A DNA stretch of 64,000 nucleotides from Alisma plantago-aquatica (Eukaryota > Streptophyta > Magnoliopsida > Alismatales > Alismataceae). The stretch lies in NCBI GenBank assembly GCA_963693085.1, contig OY856409.1, positions 658,236,591 to 658,300,590 of the forward strand. The letters run 5' to 3'. Of this stretch, positions 24,599-36,914 are shown piece by piece. How positions within the stretch are numbered: position 1 is the stretch's first letter; each line of letters starts with the position of its first letter. The notes beneath the pieces are model-generated. The model was not told the origin of the DNA. It ran no database searches and was given only the letters and a program-made list of their open reading frames with translations. The position numbers and the translations under genes were made by a program.

Positions 24599-24879
24599 TA
24601 TTTGGTTTATATTATTATAAGAGAATTGTAATTTTCATGTTTTCTTCTTATGCCACAACCAAAATTAATATTTTCTCTAAGAAAAATGGTTCGTGGCAGT
24701 AACATGCTAAGAACCAAATCCTAGGTCCTAGTGGAACTCCAATAGCTCCATATGGACAAGATGAGCATTGAACTATACATTTCCTCCACCCTTCAATGAA
24801 ATCATAAATAGATATATGAGATATAAAATACACCAGATGATGAGTAAGAAGTTGCACTCATCCACATATGCTAGTGGTC

Positions 24880-25930
24880 TAGTGAATTATGGAGATGGAA
24901 GCCATGACTTAAGACAAGATGTCTTCCATCACCAAGATGGCTAGAGGCATGAGACAACCCACATATTAGGCGAGATCTAGTGAGGGGTTAGAGCAGATCT
25001 TATGAGAAGACCATAAATTTTGACTTGATGAGTATTTCTACCCAATGATTAAGTTTATAAATGGTTTTCTTAAACTGAAAAGATCTTTAAGATAGCTCAT
25101 ATCTCATCGAGAATAAGGTTGAGCATGCATTGTATATTTTGAAGTGGAGTTATAGTCCCTGGTAGGGAATGTAGAAGATTCAAGGAGATAGAAAAACCAT
25201 CACATGGTCTGAGAATTAGACGTGGTTTAAGTCATGCTACTACCAAAAAACCAATGTAAAAAATGTACAACAGTTTGAGACATTAAATCAAGAAATAATT
25301 TTGGTCACTGAATATGAATTTCCATTCCTAGATCTTACAATACTCTATTCACAACTCTATGTGACGTACTTTGACAAGATAAAAATATGTGAAGAGGTAA
25401 TGAACCTTGAGATGCAGGAGAATGTGGCCATCGTTGAATGTCACTCAAACTTACATGCTTTTGTTGATGTTGTCAAAAGAGTTCAGAGGTCCAACTTGGA
25501 TAGGGAAAAGTCTTAGTCATATAAGAGGTGTGAAACTAATCTATCTAAACTGGTCCAACCACTCGGCCAAGAACATGTATGCCTCTTCCATCCCTAATTA
25601 GAAGGTTCCTTCACCATTTAGTTCACTGTATAGGCCACAACAAGTTAGAGGTAGAGGATGAAGTAGTGGGGGCAACAAAAGATATCATCAACCCAGAGAG
25701 AAGTAGTTCCAATTTTTAATTCAAAGAGGCCAGAAATGCCTTGTTATGCTTTAGCTCATCCAGTGCAACGTTGTGGCCACCTAGTATAGTGTTTGCATCC
25801 TAGTACCCTGACATGTTATACATTTAGACATTTGGGGCACCATTTCAGAGATTGTACTTAGAAGGTGCAGTGTAGTATTAAAGACATGCCTTAAGAGGAA
25901 ACAATAGTAGTCATATCATCCACCAAAGAG
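24880..25930 (+). pseudogene. Chromovirus gag relic
   Basis: A 71-aa open frame at 25301-25516 contains YVTYFDKIKICEEVMNLEMQ, which fits the gypsy gag segment before the spacer. A zinc-knuckle relic CYTFRHLGHHFRDC lies at 25814-25855; the second Cys of the CCHC array is replaced by Phe, so zinc binding would be lost. Several stops and frame changes separate the pieces. Confidence 0.7.
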
Positions 25931-26039
25931 TAGTACAAAAAGGGGGAGTTTCACAAGAATTGTCTATAAGAATTTATAGGCTAGTATATGTAGATCTAGA
26001 GAAAAATCAACATCTACCCAGTGAGTCTATGCTATAAAA

Positions 26040-26335
26040 AACTAGCAGGAGTCACATCATTGCATCATATGTTATTAATTGTAGATTTCATTGCTTATGT
26101 TAAAGGTTTGATATATCTGAGTGATACACACTCCTTCATGACTAAGGCCATCATTACCTCTACCATATGATTTCCTTTTTTAGATTCCAACATAAAAACA
26201 TTTTATTCTAGGAGTTCCATGTCTAGGTGTGTGTTATCAGAGGGGGATCACAATATAAATGTGATTCTTTTTCCACTTGAGGTACATGGATTTGATAGAA
26301 TATTGGGCATGAACCTTTTAGAACAATAAAAAATG
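26040..26335 (+). pseudogene. Chromovirus aspartic protease relic
   Basis: SDTHSFMTKA near 26119 stands where the family has Asp-Ser-Gly-Ala-Thr-His-Ser-Phe, so residues of the active-site loop are missing. PLEVHGFDRILGMNLL near 26276 matches the second conserved protease block, usually ending in LGMDWL. Confidence 0.7.
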
Positions 26336-26519
26336 TGATTTGATTACTTGAGAAACAATTTGAATTCAATGATACATACAAGAAGTGGATCTTCATAAGA
26401 GATATAAATGTTTTTTCCTACATGTTGACATCTGAGAAGATGTTGAGGAAGGATGTTAGGTGTTCTAAGAACATGTGATAGAAAATAGAGCAGAGAAGCA
26501 TAGCATGTATGAGGTATCT

Positions 26520-27700
26520 TTAGTTCAAGAGTTCACTGATCTCTTCCCTGAAGAGTAACCAGGTTTACCACCATCAAGGGAGATCAAATATGAGTCTTTA
26601 TTTCACATGGTAGTTTACCAATATCTCTATAACATTATTATATGGCATCAGATGACTTAGAGAAATACAAAACCAAATGCAAGAGTTTCTAGAAAAGGGT
26701 TTTATACATCCTAGTACCTCACCACGGGGAACACCCACCCTGATTTTCAGGAACCAAAAATGGAACAATGTGATTATGCAATGACTTTATGCAACTCAAT
26801 AAAAATAGGCATTTGTTTAATGAACTCTTTGATCAATTCAGGGGAGTGACTATCTTTTCAAGAATCTCCCTCTCATCATTTTATAATCAAGGACAAGGAT
26901 GAGCCAAAGACAGATTCCATATTTATATGGTCAAATATGAGTTCTTGGTTATTTAATTTGGGCTAATCAATGCTCACAATTTTGAATAGATTGTTTTATG
27001 AGTATCTAGATTAGTTTGTGCTAGTTTTCATATATGACAAGTTAGAGTCCTCTCTATAAAAAGTTGCTACTCTATGTCATGTTGTTACTAGTTAAGGGAT
27101 TTTTGTAGATCCCTAGAAGGAAGAATTTGTGATTTAATGGGAAAGATTGAAGACGCCATATGAGGTTTAAAGTTATCTAGGGTTAGTAGTTTATTACACC
27201 AATTAATTTAGTGTACTAGTGTTATGGATATGCCTCTAACTAAATTGACCACAAAGGAGACATCTTTTTCTGGACTGAGAAATGTGAAAATAGTTTCCTG
27301 AGTTTCATAGATGTTGACTGCAACACTAGTGTCATCACTACTTGAGAATGGTATATGATGTGTGACTATTTGTGATGGATCAAGAAAAGATATAGGTTGT
27401 GCGTTAATGCAAGATAGTCTAATTATTACTTATGCTTATAGACAGCTAAAGAAGCATGAGCATGAGAGTTTTATAAATTTTCTAGATCTTAAAACTTAAT
27501 GAAATTATCTATATGTTTATCCATTCTAGATGTTCACATATCACAATATTTTAAAGTACATAAATGCTATAAAAGAGTTTGATTTGAGATAATGAAGATG
27601 GCTAGAATTGACCAACGACTATGATTGCACCATGGACTACCACCCATGTAAAGCCAATGTGGTACAAGATGCTTGTAGTCAAAAATCAAACTCTACATTG
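26520..27700 (+). pseudogene. Chromovirus reverse transcriptase and RNase H relic
   Basis: RT starts with VQEFTDLFPEE and PGLPPSREIKYE (about 26525-26590) and continues with KGFYTS and LIKDKDEPKTDSIF-like pieces. The YxDD-box region reads FVLVFIYDKLESS: at 27027-27038 the first catalytic Asp has become Tyr. RNase H follows with TICDGSRKDIGCALMQDS (27366 on), [32 protein letters not shown] and [13 protein letters not shown]. Several stops and frame changes make it inactive. Confidence 0.82.
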
Positions 27701-27989
27701 AAGCTTAGATGTATCATCTAATGTGTATAATAAGGGTTGTGTTGTTGAATTTTAGGGAGATGGGTATTCATATATATGCATCACAATATGGATTACTCCA
27801 AGAAAACCTACAAATTACATCTATTATGGGACATCAAACTATATGATAATAGGTTTTGGGCTTGGAGATATAGAAGATCGAGTAGAATGTGCAAAGCGAA
27901 AGAGAGAAGGATGTCACTTTTTTTAGAATAACCTTATTCAATTAAAAGGGAGGTTGTGTAAATTTGACCAAGAAAATCGAAGGAAAATG

Positions 27990-29245
27990 ATCTTAGAGGA
28001 ACCTCATAGGTTAATGTATGATGTGCATCTAGGAAGTTCAAATATGCATTACAACTTGAAAGAGTGTAACTGGTTGCTAGGTATGCAGAAAGACATATCT
28101 AAGTATGTATATAGGTGTGGAATATGCCATTAAGAGAAATCTAAACTTCGGAGACCAGTAAGAACACTACAATCTTTTCCTATTTACAACTAGAAATGGG
28201 ATCATATGACCATGGAATTTGTAGTTGGTCTTCCTTATACATTCAGATGACATGATTCCACTCAGGTTCTTCTAGATAGACTATGTGAGTTAGATTACTT
28301 GTTACCAGTAAAGATGATAAATTAGAAGTACATATAGCTCATATTTACATGAATGAGATAGAAATACTTCATGGTTTTCCCATTACCTATTACACCATTT
28401 TATAGATCCAGTTCACGTCTAGATTTTGGGATCAACTTCATGATGAATTGATAACTAAGTTGAAGTTTACACAACCTTTCACCCTCAAAAAGATGGACAA
28501 CATGAAAGAATTATCCAGATTCTATAATAAATGGTTAGAGCTTGTGTTCTATAGTTCTCTATAAGTGAGATAATAACCTATTGTTGGTTAAGTTTTCCTA
28601 TAACTATAGATACCAAACAAATTTGGAAATGATACTTTATGAAAACATGTACGACAGAAAGTGTTGATCACCTACTTGTTGATACAATATAAGAGATTAC
28701 TAGTTTCTACATCCTAACATTGTGTAGCAGGCCCAAAAAATGACAAAGTAGTCATACATCAACTAAAACTTGAACAATACAAATTCAAGGGATATGCATA
28801 TATAAGGTGTGGACCCATACAAATTGAAAAAGGCTAATAATGTATTCTTGCAAGTATCACCTTGGAAAGGAGTATAAACATTTAGAAAGAAGGGTAAGTT
28901 GGATCATATGTATGTGGTAGGTTATCTTATAAAAGAGAAAGTTGGAAAAGTGGCATATTGAGTACAGTTATCGTAAGAGTTTCAACAACTTTGTGATGGA
29001 TTCCATGTGTCAATCCTAACATATACAAGTTTTGAAACCAGCAAACATATAAATGGTGGAAGATGTCACCTATGAATAAGGAATGGTACAAATTGATGAT
29101 TTGCATACCCACTAACCAAGGTATATCCTATCAAGGGTTTGACTTTGTTGACCACTCACTTTTACTTACTCATCGAGAATCAAAATTAAATATTTTATTT
29201 TACAAGAATTTTAGATTTAATAAAAATAATAAGTTTGCAAGATAA
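27990..29245 (+). pseudogene. Chromovirus integrase and chromodomain-region relic
   Basis: The zinc-binding part reads LMYDVHLGSSNMHYNLKE...YRCGICH (about 28013-28132). The core has WDHMTMEFVVGLP near 28195, where the first catalytic Asp of the family (MDFV) is now Glu. SRFWDQLHDELITKLKF follows near 28420. The C-terminal part keeps VFLQVSPWKGV and KKGKLDHMYVV near 28840-28915, EKVGKVAY near 28937, and FHVS near 29009. DVTYE-like and LTKVYPIKG-like fragments near 29060-29140 mark the position of the chromodomain. The chain is broken by many stops and shifts. Confidence 0.8.
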
Positions 29246-29287
29246 TTATATTTATAACCATACATAGATATGACAATATGTTTATTA

Positions 29288-31227
29288 TGTTGGGAAATAC
29301 AGGCACAGATTATAGCATTGGAAACACAAATTTTATATATTTGTATTCCCATAATAGCAAGATCACATCAACTACTATGAAATATGAAGGATGGTTTTAG
29401 CAAGTTGTGCCTGGTCATAGAGAAAGTTTAGCGACAAAACTCACTTGTTTGCAATTGCTAACTAGTTTCTCTTCGATGCTGGTTGTGCAGCTCCCGGTCT
29501 TCACCACGAATAGCTATCTGCGCAACCTCTACAACAACTTTGGTGGTCTCACTGCAGAATGCGGGTTGACTTTTCTCTCCGAGCATAATCCAAAGGACTC
29601 CTTCCTCTACAATAGTGCACACAGATCAACTAGAACTCATGTCATTCACTAAGAACGGATAGGAAGGAGTTGTCCCTCATGTTGGTGTACTAGTCACCAA
29701 CCTACTCTCCCACAACAACAACTTCTCAGTTGTTCTCTCCCGTTGGATATCCCTCCTTGATGGGTAGGCCTTGCATGGGCTCTCTTAGTTACAACAAACA
29801 TAGAGGACAATAGTTGTCTGTGTTGTGTCTTGGGAAGCCCCCAGTACCACTCCTTTTATCGGCAATGCAAGGGTAAGGGTTCCCAGTCTGTACGGGATTG
29901 TGTGGGAGTGGAAGGAATCAGAAGAACTTGAACTTTCACAACTTGAGATGTGAAATGGTCATCTGGCACACCCAGACAATCACTTGGTGTGCGATAACAA
30001 TCGTCTCATGCTACCAAACAGCCGTTTGGTTCCCAATTCAATTCAAATTAATATCACATAATAATTTGCTTGTACGCCAAGTAAAGTACAATCAAAACTA
30101 TTTATGAAACATCCTGAACCTTTATTGGATCCAAAGGGGCCGTCTCACCCAGTCGTGACGCCCATCTCTCTCACCTAGATTCCCGTTCGGTGAGTTGAGA
30201 TTATTCAGTCGGTTCAAACACATTGAACTAGTCGATTCAAGGAGAGAACATAGCCAATTCGAACTCTAATTATCCTGACCACCCAAACGGCTGTCTCAAC
30301 ACTTGAGATGCCCTTCTGGCATGCCCAAACGGTCATCTCACTCAGTGATATGATTGTTTGGCAGACCAGTCAGCCAATGCATCAATATGTTGCATGAATT
30401 GAATACCTAAATACTTTAGTAATCAATCCAATTGTCATTCAAGATCAAACTCCTCTTCTAGATGACTTCCTATGTGTGTGACCATATAGGTCCCAAATTT
30501 GGCAGTGAATGTACATAACTAGCTTAAGACACCAGAATCAAGGAGTGGTGTATAGTCTCACATCAGTGCTACCCAAGTGAATGGAAAGTTGGAGAATAGC
30601 TTCAACCTACAATCTGTGCAAGGTGTTGCAGTGATTATATAATTCCTTTATCTCTGATATCTAGGATGAACTTGAGGCATGGAAGGTCATCCTATCAATG
30701 TTCAATCCATGTTCCTTGAACCAAGAGCAGACTATCTGAGATAATGTGACCACAATATCATATATTGATTTGCATGTGCATGCACATGCATTTCTCAGTC
30801 TCGCTAATGCAGTGGCCAGGATATCATACTCCAGTAGGAGGGACAAATCGCATATCTATCACTTACAGTCTATCCCCATGTATCAAAGTCACCCAATCAT
30901 CACAATTATAACAACCCATGTTTCATGACTTCATTTGATGATGTCAAAGCATACCCAACGACATGTGACGAGTGCAGTGATTTCAGGTCTAAAAATCACA
31001 ATCACCACCTTCATTATGAGAGATGAATATGACCACTAAAACCATGTGTTAGTCTCATGGTGGGTCTGTCTGATACATTATTCTCTAACATGTATTATGT
31101 GCTTGATTTGATATTGCCATATCATGACTAATGAGATTTAGTCATCAACCAACTCACACTTTGATCGTATGTGTCATTGTTGTCTATCAACCTTCTACAA
31201 TAACAACCGATCAGGGACATAATGAGA

Positions 31228-31259
<32 letters not shown>

Positions 31260-31480
31260 TCTTAACATCTGTATGATCTGATCCACAAGGATAGTAACTT
31301 GAATACATATGTCATTGAGTAATATAATTCTCTAGACATTCATATGTTTCTTCATTATCTCATAACTGAATGAAACAGAATGAATTGGAAGCTTGCCTTT
31401 ATAAGTATTAATCAAATCCTTTAAGGTATATGCCATGTCAATTATCACATGATTGGCTCTATGGGCATACCTTACCAACA
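29288..31480 (-). repeat. 3' LTR of the reverse copia element
   Basis: It begins TGTTGGGAAATAC and ends CTTACCAACA on the plus strand, with the polypurine tract directly to the right. Length is 2193 bp. 29288-30839 is similar to 56055-57635; the remaining 640 bp have no partner because the other LTR is truncated. It contains degenerate palindromic words such as CCAAACAGCCGTTTGG at 30018-30033. Confidence 0.82.
31228..31255. repeat. (TA)n microsatellite in the copia LTR
   Basis: 28 bases of uninterrupted alternating T and A lie in the U3 part of the reverse LTR. Confidence 0.95.
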
Positions 31481-31494
31481 GACTCCCCCTTTCA
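31481..31494 (-). other. Polypurine tract of the reverse copia element
   Basis: On the minus strand it reads TGAAAGGGGGAGTC and directly precedes the 3' LTR. It fixes the element's orientation. Confidence 0.8.
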
Positions 31495-34329
31495 CTTAGA
31501 GCCAATCACCAACGGATCTCATCCTTAGTGACCTAGACATGTCCAACATGCTTCAGCTACGCTAGTGCTGATTTTGTGAGTTAGCAACATTTTGCTTATA
31601 GTCAGGACATTGCATGTTCCTATTCTCTGCGTTCTACAATTTCTCGTATGAGACAAAATTGTCGTAATATGGTATGTGATATTTCTTGCCTAACAATTAG
31701 CTCCATTGTTGTCATAGTATTTCTACTGAGTCATCAATGGTTAGAACATCTATGAGTTCATCATATGAACCTTTAGATCCATATATTATCACTTTGTGTT
31801 CATAACACAAGTATACTCGACTTCTATTATTGAATAGTATTAATGGGTATTAGTTCAGAATCTTTCCTACTAATCAACACTTCTCCTTTTGAATGAAACA
31901 TATTTTCTTTTGCAATCACTTTTGTCATTGTGGAAGCTTGCATCGATGTAACTCTTAACATTCAACTCTTCCTTTTATTGGTATCCTTATTGACTAGCAA
32001 TATATCCTTAAACACTTCACAAGTACTAGTGGATATTTTAATGACACTCCAATAACCCTTATTGGATTTAAATATCATCTTGTCATGTATATAAGAATAT
32101 ATGGGACAAGTACATTTATAGAATTCATGATAAATTTAGTGTTGGGCTGGCCCATGGAATCTTATTCATGATATTTCCATTCTTCACAAGAATATGAATA
32201 TAGGGTTTATGAGAGACTAATCTGAATTCTCTCTCATTAAATCTATCCATGTTGAACTCTTCAACACATTGCTATTGTATGTTTTCAAACTTCCATTGTG
32301 AAACCTTCAAGAAATATCTCTATATGTATTGATCCTTATCTTATAAGATGTTTCACCTTATCCTTCATTGCTGAAGGTGTTTTTCATGCCAGTTGTCAAC
32401 ATTCACAATATTGAGATGCCATTCCTCATTATATGTGGAATATTTATATATGCTCCCACTAAATCTTTTGTAAACACAGATTTCATCTTTTGTCTTGATT
32501 CATGTCAAAACCTTTGACTATCTTGTCAAAATCATAAGATCTCAGTTTCGATACCAAATTGAATTTTGTAGTTTATAGACTTTATTTACATTCCTTGAAG
32601 TTATAAAACATTTTAGGTTGTGTCACATACACATCCTATGATGTATTCCTTTTAAGGAATCTGATTTTATCTTCATGTGCCAAATCTCTTGGTCTATTTT
32701 AACTACAACAACAAGATTGACAATTGGCAAATTAATTTCTATCATGCTCAACAACTTAAACTGATTTGAAAAATATTTTCAACCATTCTACTCTTTTATG
32801 TTATCTGTGTAGGTTTTCACAACAAGACCCTATTGCACCCTTTGGGGTAATACCCCTTTAGGTAGTGCTATCAAGGTCCTACCTTGTTAGCTTACATAGA
32901 TCCCATCATGACCTTGAGTCATTACTCATATTATGGTATTCAGTAGCTTCTAGTTGATAAGTTGGTTCATCCTATATGACCAACCCTTCTGAATTGTTGG
33001 ATTCACAATCCTCTAATTTTATATGTGTTCTACTAAAACTATTTTGTTCTCTATCACATGAGGAACTTGAGACTCCACAAGAACTTGTGATTCTCTTAGT
33101 TATCATTGTACCTCTTTGTTGATCTCGAACATTTTGAGTTCTACTTTTACTCCCACTGATTCTTTAGGAACTCAATTATCCTATCAACAAAACACTTTTG
33201 TTATTTGATTGGGATTAATAGTATCAGTTACCAATTATGGTTTGTGGATAAACCTTTTCAAGAAACTACTTTTTCAATGTAGGTTTCAATCCTTTAGACA
33301 TATTGGGATATTCCCAATTCATATCATATATGATGTCTTATAAACCATTCAGATGGTACATTATTTAATGATAGCTTTATATTTATGAGGATAAGAAGAT
33401 TAGATTAATTGATAATTACTTCATGACTCATCATGATATAATTCCTTCATTCTAAAAATGACCATGTTCAGATGGATATGTCTTGTGATACACTATCACG
33501 ATTCTTTCCTGAAGGTACTCAAGGTATCGATATAAAATATTTCAACATTTGAACTCATGAAAGTCTCTTAATACTTTTGTCAAAGTTACATTTCATACAT
33601 AATCTCCTTGAACACTTTAATAGATTCATGTTTCCTCTTTACTGAGTACATATCATTATATTACCAGTAAATGAAATGAGGTATAAGTAATCATGTAGAG
33701 CATTCTTTCATAAGATCTATATGCATCATATGCATGAGGTCTAATGAAAGATTCATCCTACAACTACGTTTAGTGAAGGACTTCATGTCATATTGTGTGT
33801 GAATAAGACTTGCATGTTTCCTTAGGTTCAATAACCAAGGGAATCTAGATAACATCAATATGTATTCTAGGTATGCAATTCTCCTATTCACACAAGATGA
33901 CTAATGCTAATGATAGTCTTGAGTTATCAATTATAATCCCTTGGTATAAACATTATAAACATTCATCTTTGGATCATTTCACATAATTATTGAAAGATAT
34001 TTTCAAGCCAATGCCATACAAGATCATATCTTTTGAAATAGAAGCACTAACAGATCTTTATTGATAATGATTATTGTCCATACAAGATGCATAAAGAAAA
34101 TGTTTATATTCTAATGGAATAATGAAATGGCAATTCTAGTAACTCTATTGTACGCACATTGGGCTAAGATAAATTTAAATGTAGATTATGGCTTCCGCAA
34201 AACTTTCTCTGCCTTGTCCATCTTTGTCCTTCTATTAGGGCTTTTACTTCTTGTCAAGTCATGCACAACAGTATGCCAAATCTCTTGTTTGGTATCATAT
34301 ACCAATATGAAGAAGTAATCAAATTTATC
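31495..34329 (-). pseudogene. Copia pol relic (integrase, RT, RNase H)
   Basis: Minus-strand translation in shifting frames gives the end of integrase (NNVPSEWFIRHH near 33340, IEFLKNQ near 33160) and RT pieces: PQRV near 32850, VYVTQPKMF near 32630, DFDKIVKGFDMNQDKR near 32520, EASYKIRINTYRDIS near 32330. These follow the order and spacing of copia pol with a VYMTQPEGF block. The RT catalytic YVDD box was not found. RNase H between 32200 and 31500 is too decayed to trace, apart from LSRNTMTTMEL near 31710. Protease was not recognised. Confidence 0.65.
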
Positions 34330-35197
34330 TTATATTATTTATACCTAAAGTGGAGGCCTCAATTCCATCCTTCTTATTCTTTAGTTCCTCTATCTAGAGT
34401 GGGCAATTTATGTTCCAATGTCTAGGTTGGTGACAATGGTGGCAATAGCCTCTTTGTTTCTTTGCTTTATCTTTTGCCTTGAGATCTAAATACATGGGCT
34501 TCTAGCTAGCTTTAGAACTCTTATTAGCTTTGCCTTTTCCTTTAGACTTCCCCTTTGTCTTGATGATCACCATCATAGACTTGGACTTGTCTTTCTTCAT
34601 TTTTGTGTCAGTTGTCCTCAACATGCCCAACAACTCTATCAATGGCTTGTCAAAGTCGTTCATGTTGTAGTTCATGACAAATTGACTATACGAATCTGGA
34701 AGAGACTGTACAATCACGTCAGTGGCCAACTCTTGACCCAAGGGGAATCACGGTCTAGCAAGGTTCTCCACATATCCAATAAGCTTGAGCACATGAGGAC
34801 CTACTGGATCTCTTTCTTCCATGTTACATTTGAACAGCATATTGGAGACACGATATCTCTCTTATCTTGCCTGATCTTAGAACATGTTCTTGAGATGTGT
34901 GACCATCTCAATCACATCCATGTTCTCATGTTGCCTCTACAACTCATAGTTCATGGATCATAGCATCAGACGTTTGACATCCATGGCAACTTCAGTATGC
35001 TTCTTGTAAGCATCCTTGTCAACCTTTGGCGCATTTTGAGGTGGTTCATCTGGTTCTAGCGTCTCCAAGACATAGAGCTTGCACTCCTATGTGGGAACAA
35101 TTCTCAGTGTCCTGAACCATTAGTAGAAGTTGTTCCCAATTAATTTGTCCTTCTCAAGGATGGATCACCGAGAAAAGTGATTATTGTTTGTTGCCAT
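34330..35197 (-). pseudogene. Copia gag relic
   Basis: The gag ATG is at 35197 (MATNNNHFSR). ILEKDKLIGNNFY, WFRTLRIV and DAYKKHTEVAMDVKRLML follow, as in this copia gag family. The frame 34741-34502 is open for 79 aa with SLPDSYSQFVMNYNMNDFD, ELLGMLRTTD and a Lys-rich tail. An intact CCHC knuckle (CHHCHQPRHWNINC) lies at 34444-34403. There are stops early in the protein and around 34740 and 34500, so no full Gag could be made. Confidence 0.85.
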
Positions 35198-36495
35198 TTG
35201 ATTCTACAAAAGAATTTACATTTTTTGTCAAAACTCATTTTTTATTTGATTTGATTTGATTTGATTAAAATTGAGTGATAATAATTAGGTCTTTAATTCA
35301 TTATCTTTATCATGTTTTGTTCAAATTGATAACCCTCAAGTATCAATTCGAAAAATTGCATCGAACAATTTTCTAATGAGCCAGACCCAAGATAATCAAT
35401 TATAGCCTGATCAACACCGTAAAAATAGTCAATCATCAAGGAAGGAAACTTTTTCCAATTGCATCATATGAAATTCTAGATAGATGATATGCGCAACTCC
35501 TTTCCATAATCATTTGTGTGCTTCTAGGCCCAGACACTCTGAGAATCACCAGTTAAGCCTGACCCAATAACCAATACGATAATAATGCACCCCACGAAGG
35601 TAGAAACTACATTATTACCATCACACTTCCACAAGGTAGACGGTGCACCATGTGAAGGCTTAAATTACACTTAATCAAACAAGTTTTTCATGTGTATTTC
35701 TATTGGAAATAATCTTAAACTTAAAATGTTTGGTTGAGGGATTTATTATATCATATATATACATATATTGTATCCAATCATCACATATGTAGTATGTATC
35801 ATATACATGCTATATCCCACAATGTAAACACACAATATAAACAAAAGGTGATGGTTATGTTCATGTCTACTTGTAATTCGTTGGAGCCACTAGGAATTAC
35901 TACCACCTAGGTCAATCATCACATCACATGTATGAACCTACTATTGGTGTAGACATGTGCTTGCCAATCTAGGTAGATCGATTCAACCCTTGAACTAGTT
36001 GTCTCGCCTCTTGGTCGGTTGGTTGGTCCTCCTGCCCAACCGATGTTTGGACTCCTTCCAAATGGTCGGTTGGGCCTACTTGGATGGTCATATGGCCTCC
36101 TATCTAATTGATGTTTAGACTCCTTCCAAATGGTCAGTTGGGCCCACCAATTAGTCGTCTGGTTCCATAGTCATGTCCTCCATGATCCTCCAGACATTCG
36201 GCCCATCTCTCAAACTGGCCATCTCAATTGGCGATGAACATCTTTAACGTCATTGCATGAAAAGAAACTATCCTATTGCTACTTTATTACATTGAATAAT
36301 AGAAACCTCGAGTTACATTTGAAGGGAGCAAGGGAAGGAAAGAATTAACTTTACATTGATAAGAGGGAGGTAGAGGCACGGTACACAAACTGAGATAAAT
36401 AGGAACCAAACCATCCAACCACACACATATAAAGGGTATTGTCCATAACCACACTACACATCCACCATCAAAACCACTTTTAGGGTGATGCATGT
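35198..36495 (-). other. Leader of the reverse copia element, left part
   Basis: This stretch lies between the gag start and the LARD1 insertion; the leader resumes at 55813 and ends at the primer site. It is non-coding. A run of TTTGA repeats lies near 35240-35262. 35990-36180 is rich in GGTCGGTTGG-like words. Confidence 0.55.
36042..36144. repeat. 68-bp-period tandem repeat
   Basis: A 35-bp block beginning GATGTTTGGACTCCTTCCAA recurs at 36042-36076 and 36110-36144 with two differences. Its end GGTCGGTTGGGCC partly resembles the nearby GGTCGGTTGG words. Confidence 0.8.
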
Positions 36496-36882
36496 TGTGA
36501 TGGCCCTGAATTTTGGAACTTGATATACAAAATATCATTGTTGACATACATGGAATAGAATGGTTAAATGATGGACCTTGAGGTTTCAATTTGTCAAATG
36601 ATGTAGGTTGAACTCATTTTATTAAGATTCAATGAATAGTCGAATCGTATGCAAGGTTTATACAATTATTTAATTGAGGAAATAAATTAATAAACAAATG
36701 TTGGACTTTGGATGCCAAACTTGAACAAGAGTTAGATTACGTATTGGAGAACTAATACTTCAAATTATATGGCTTTTTGATTAACCGTTTGAGAAATATA
36801 GAGGCTTGAATATTGATTCAATGATTTAAGCATGGTTGAATGATATGGGTTCCAAATATCATGACATGACTTAGGTGAGGGG

Positions 36883-36888
36883 TATATA
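36883..36888 (+). promoter_or_regulatory. TATA box of LARD1 LTR
   Basis: TATATAACCC sits about 390 bp from the LTR start, just before the GC-rich block. It is conserved in the 3' LTR at 42034-42039. A transcription start near 36915 is inferred from spacing. Confidence 0.55.
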
Positions 36889-36914
36889 ACCCTGTCACGC
36901 ATCCTCCTTTTCTT

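Larger units (their letters stand above)
21741..29287 (+). mobile_element. Tekay/Del-type chromovirus (Ty3/gypsy), degenerate, 3' end missing
   Basis: A 2.85-kb LTR beginning TGTAACGACCC is followed by a damaged tRNA-Met primer site, then gag, protease, RT, RNase H, integrase and a chromodomain-region relic in the order expected for Ty3/gypsy. Every domain is recognisable only as fragments across frames, so this is an old copy. At 29288 the sequence switches to a copia LTR in reverse orientation. No 3' LTR of this element was found to the right of that copia element, so it may have been lost. Confidence 0.75.

Noticed and set aside
36042..36144. CRISPR-like spaced repeat
   Set aside because: Two imperfect units at a 68-bp period in plant nuclear DNA; this is a simple tandem duplication.
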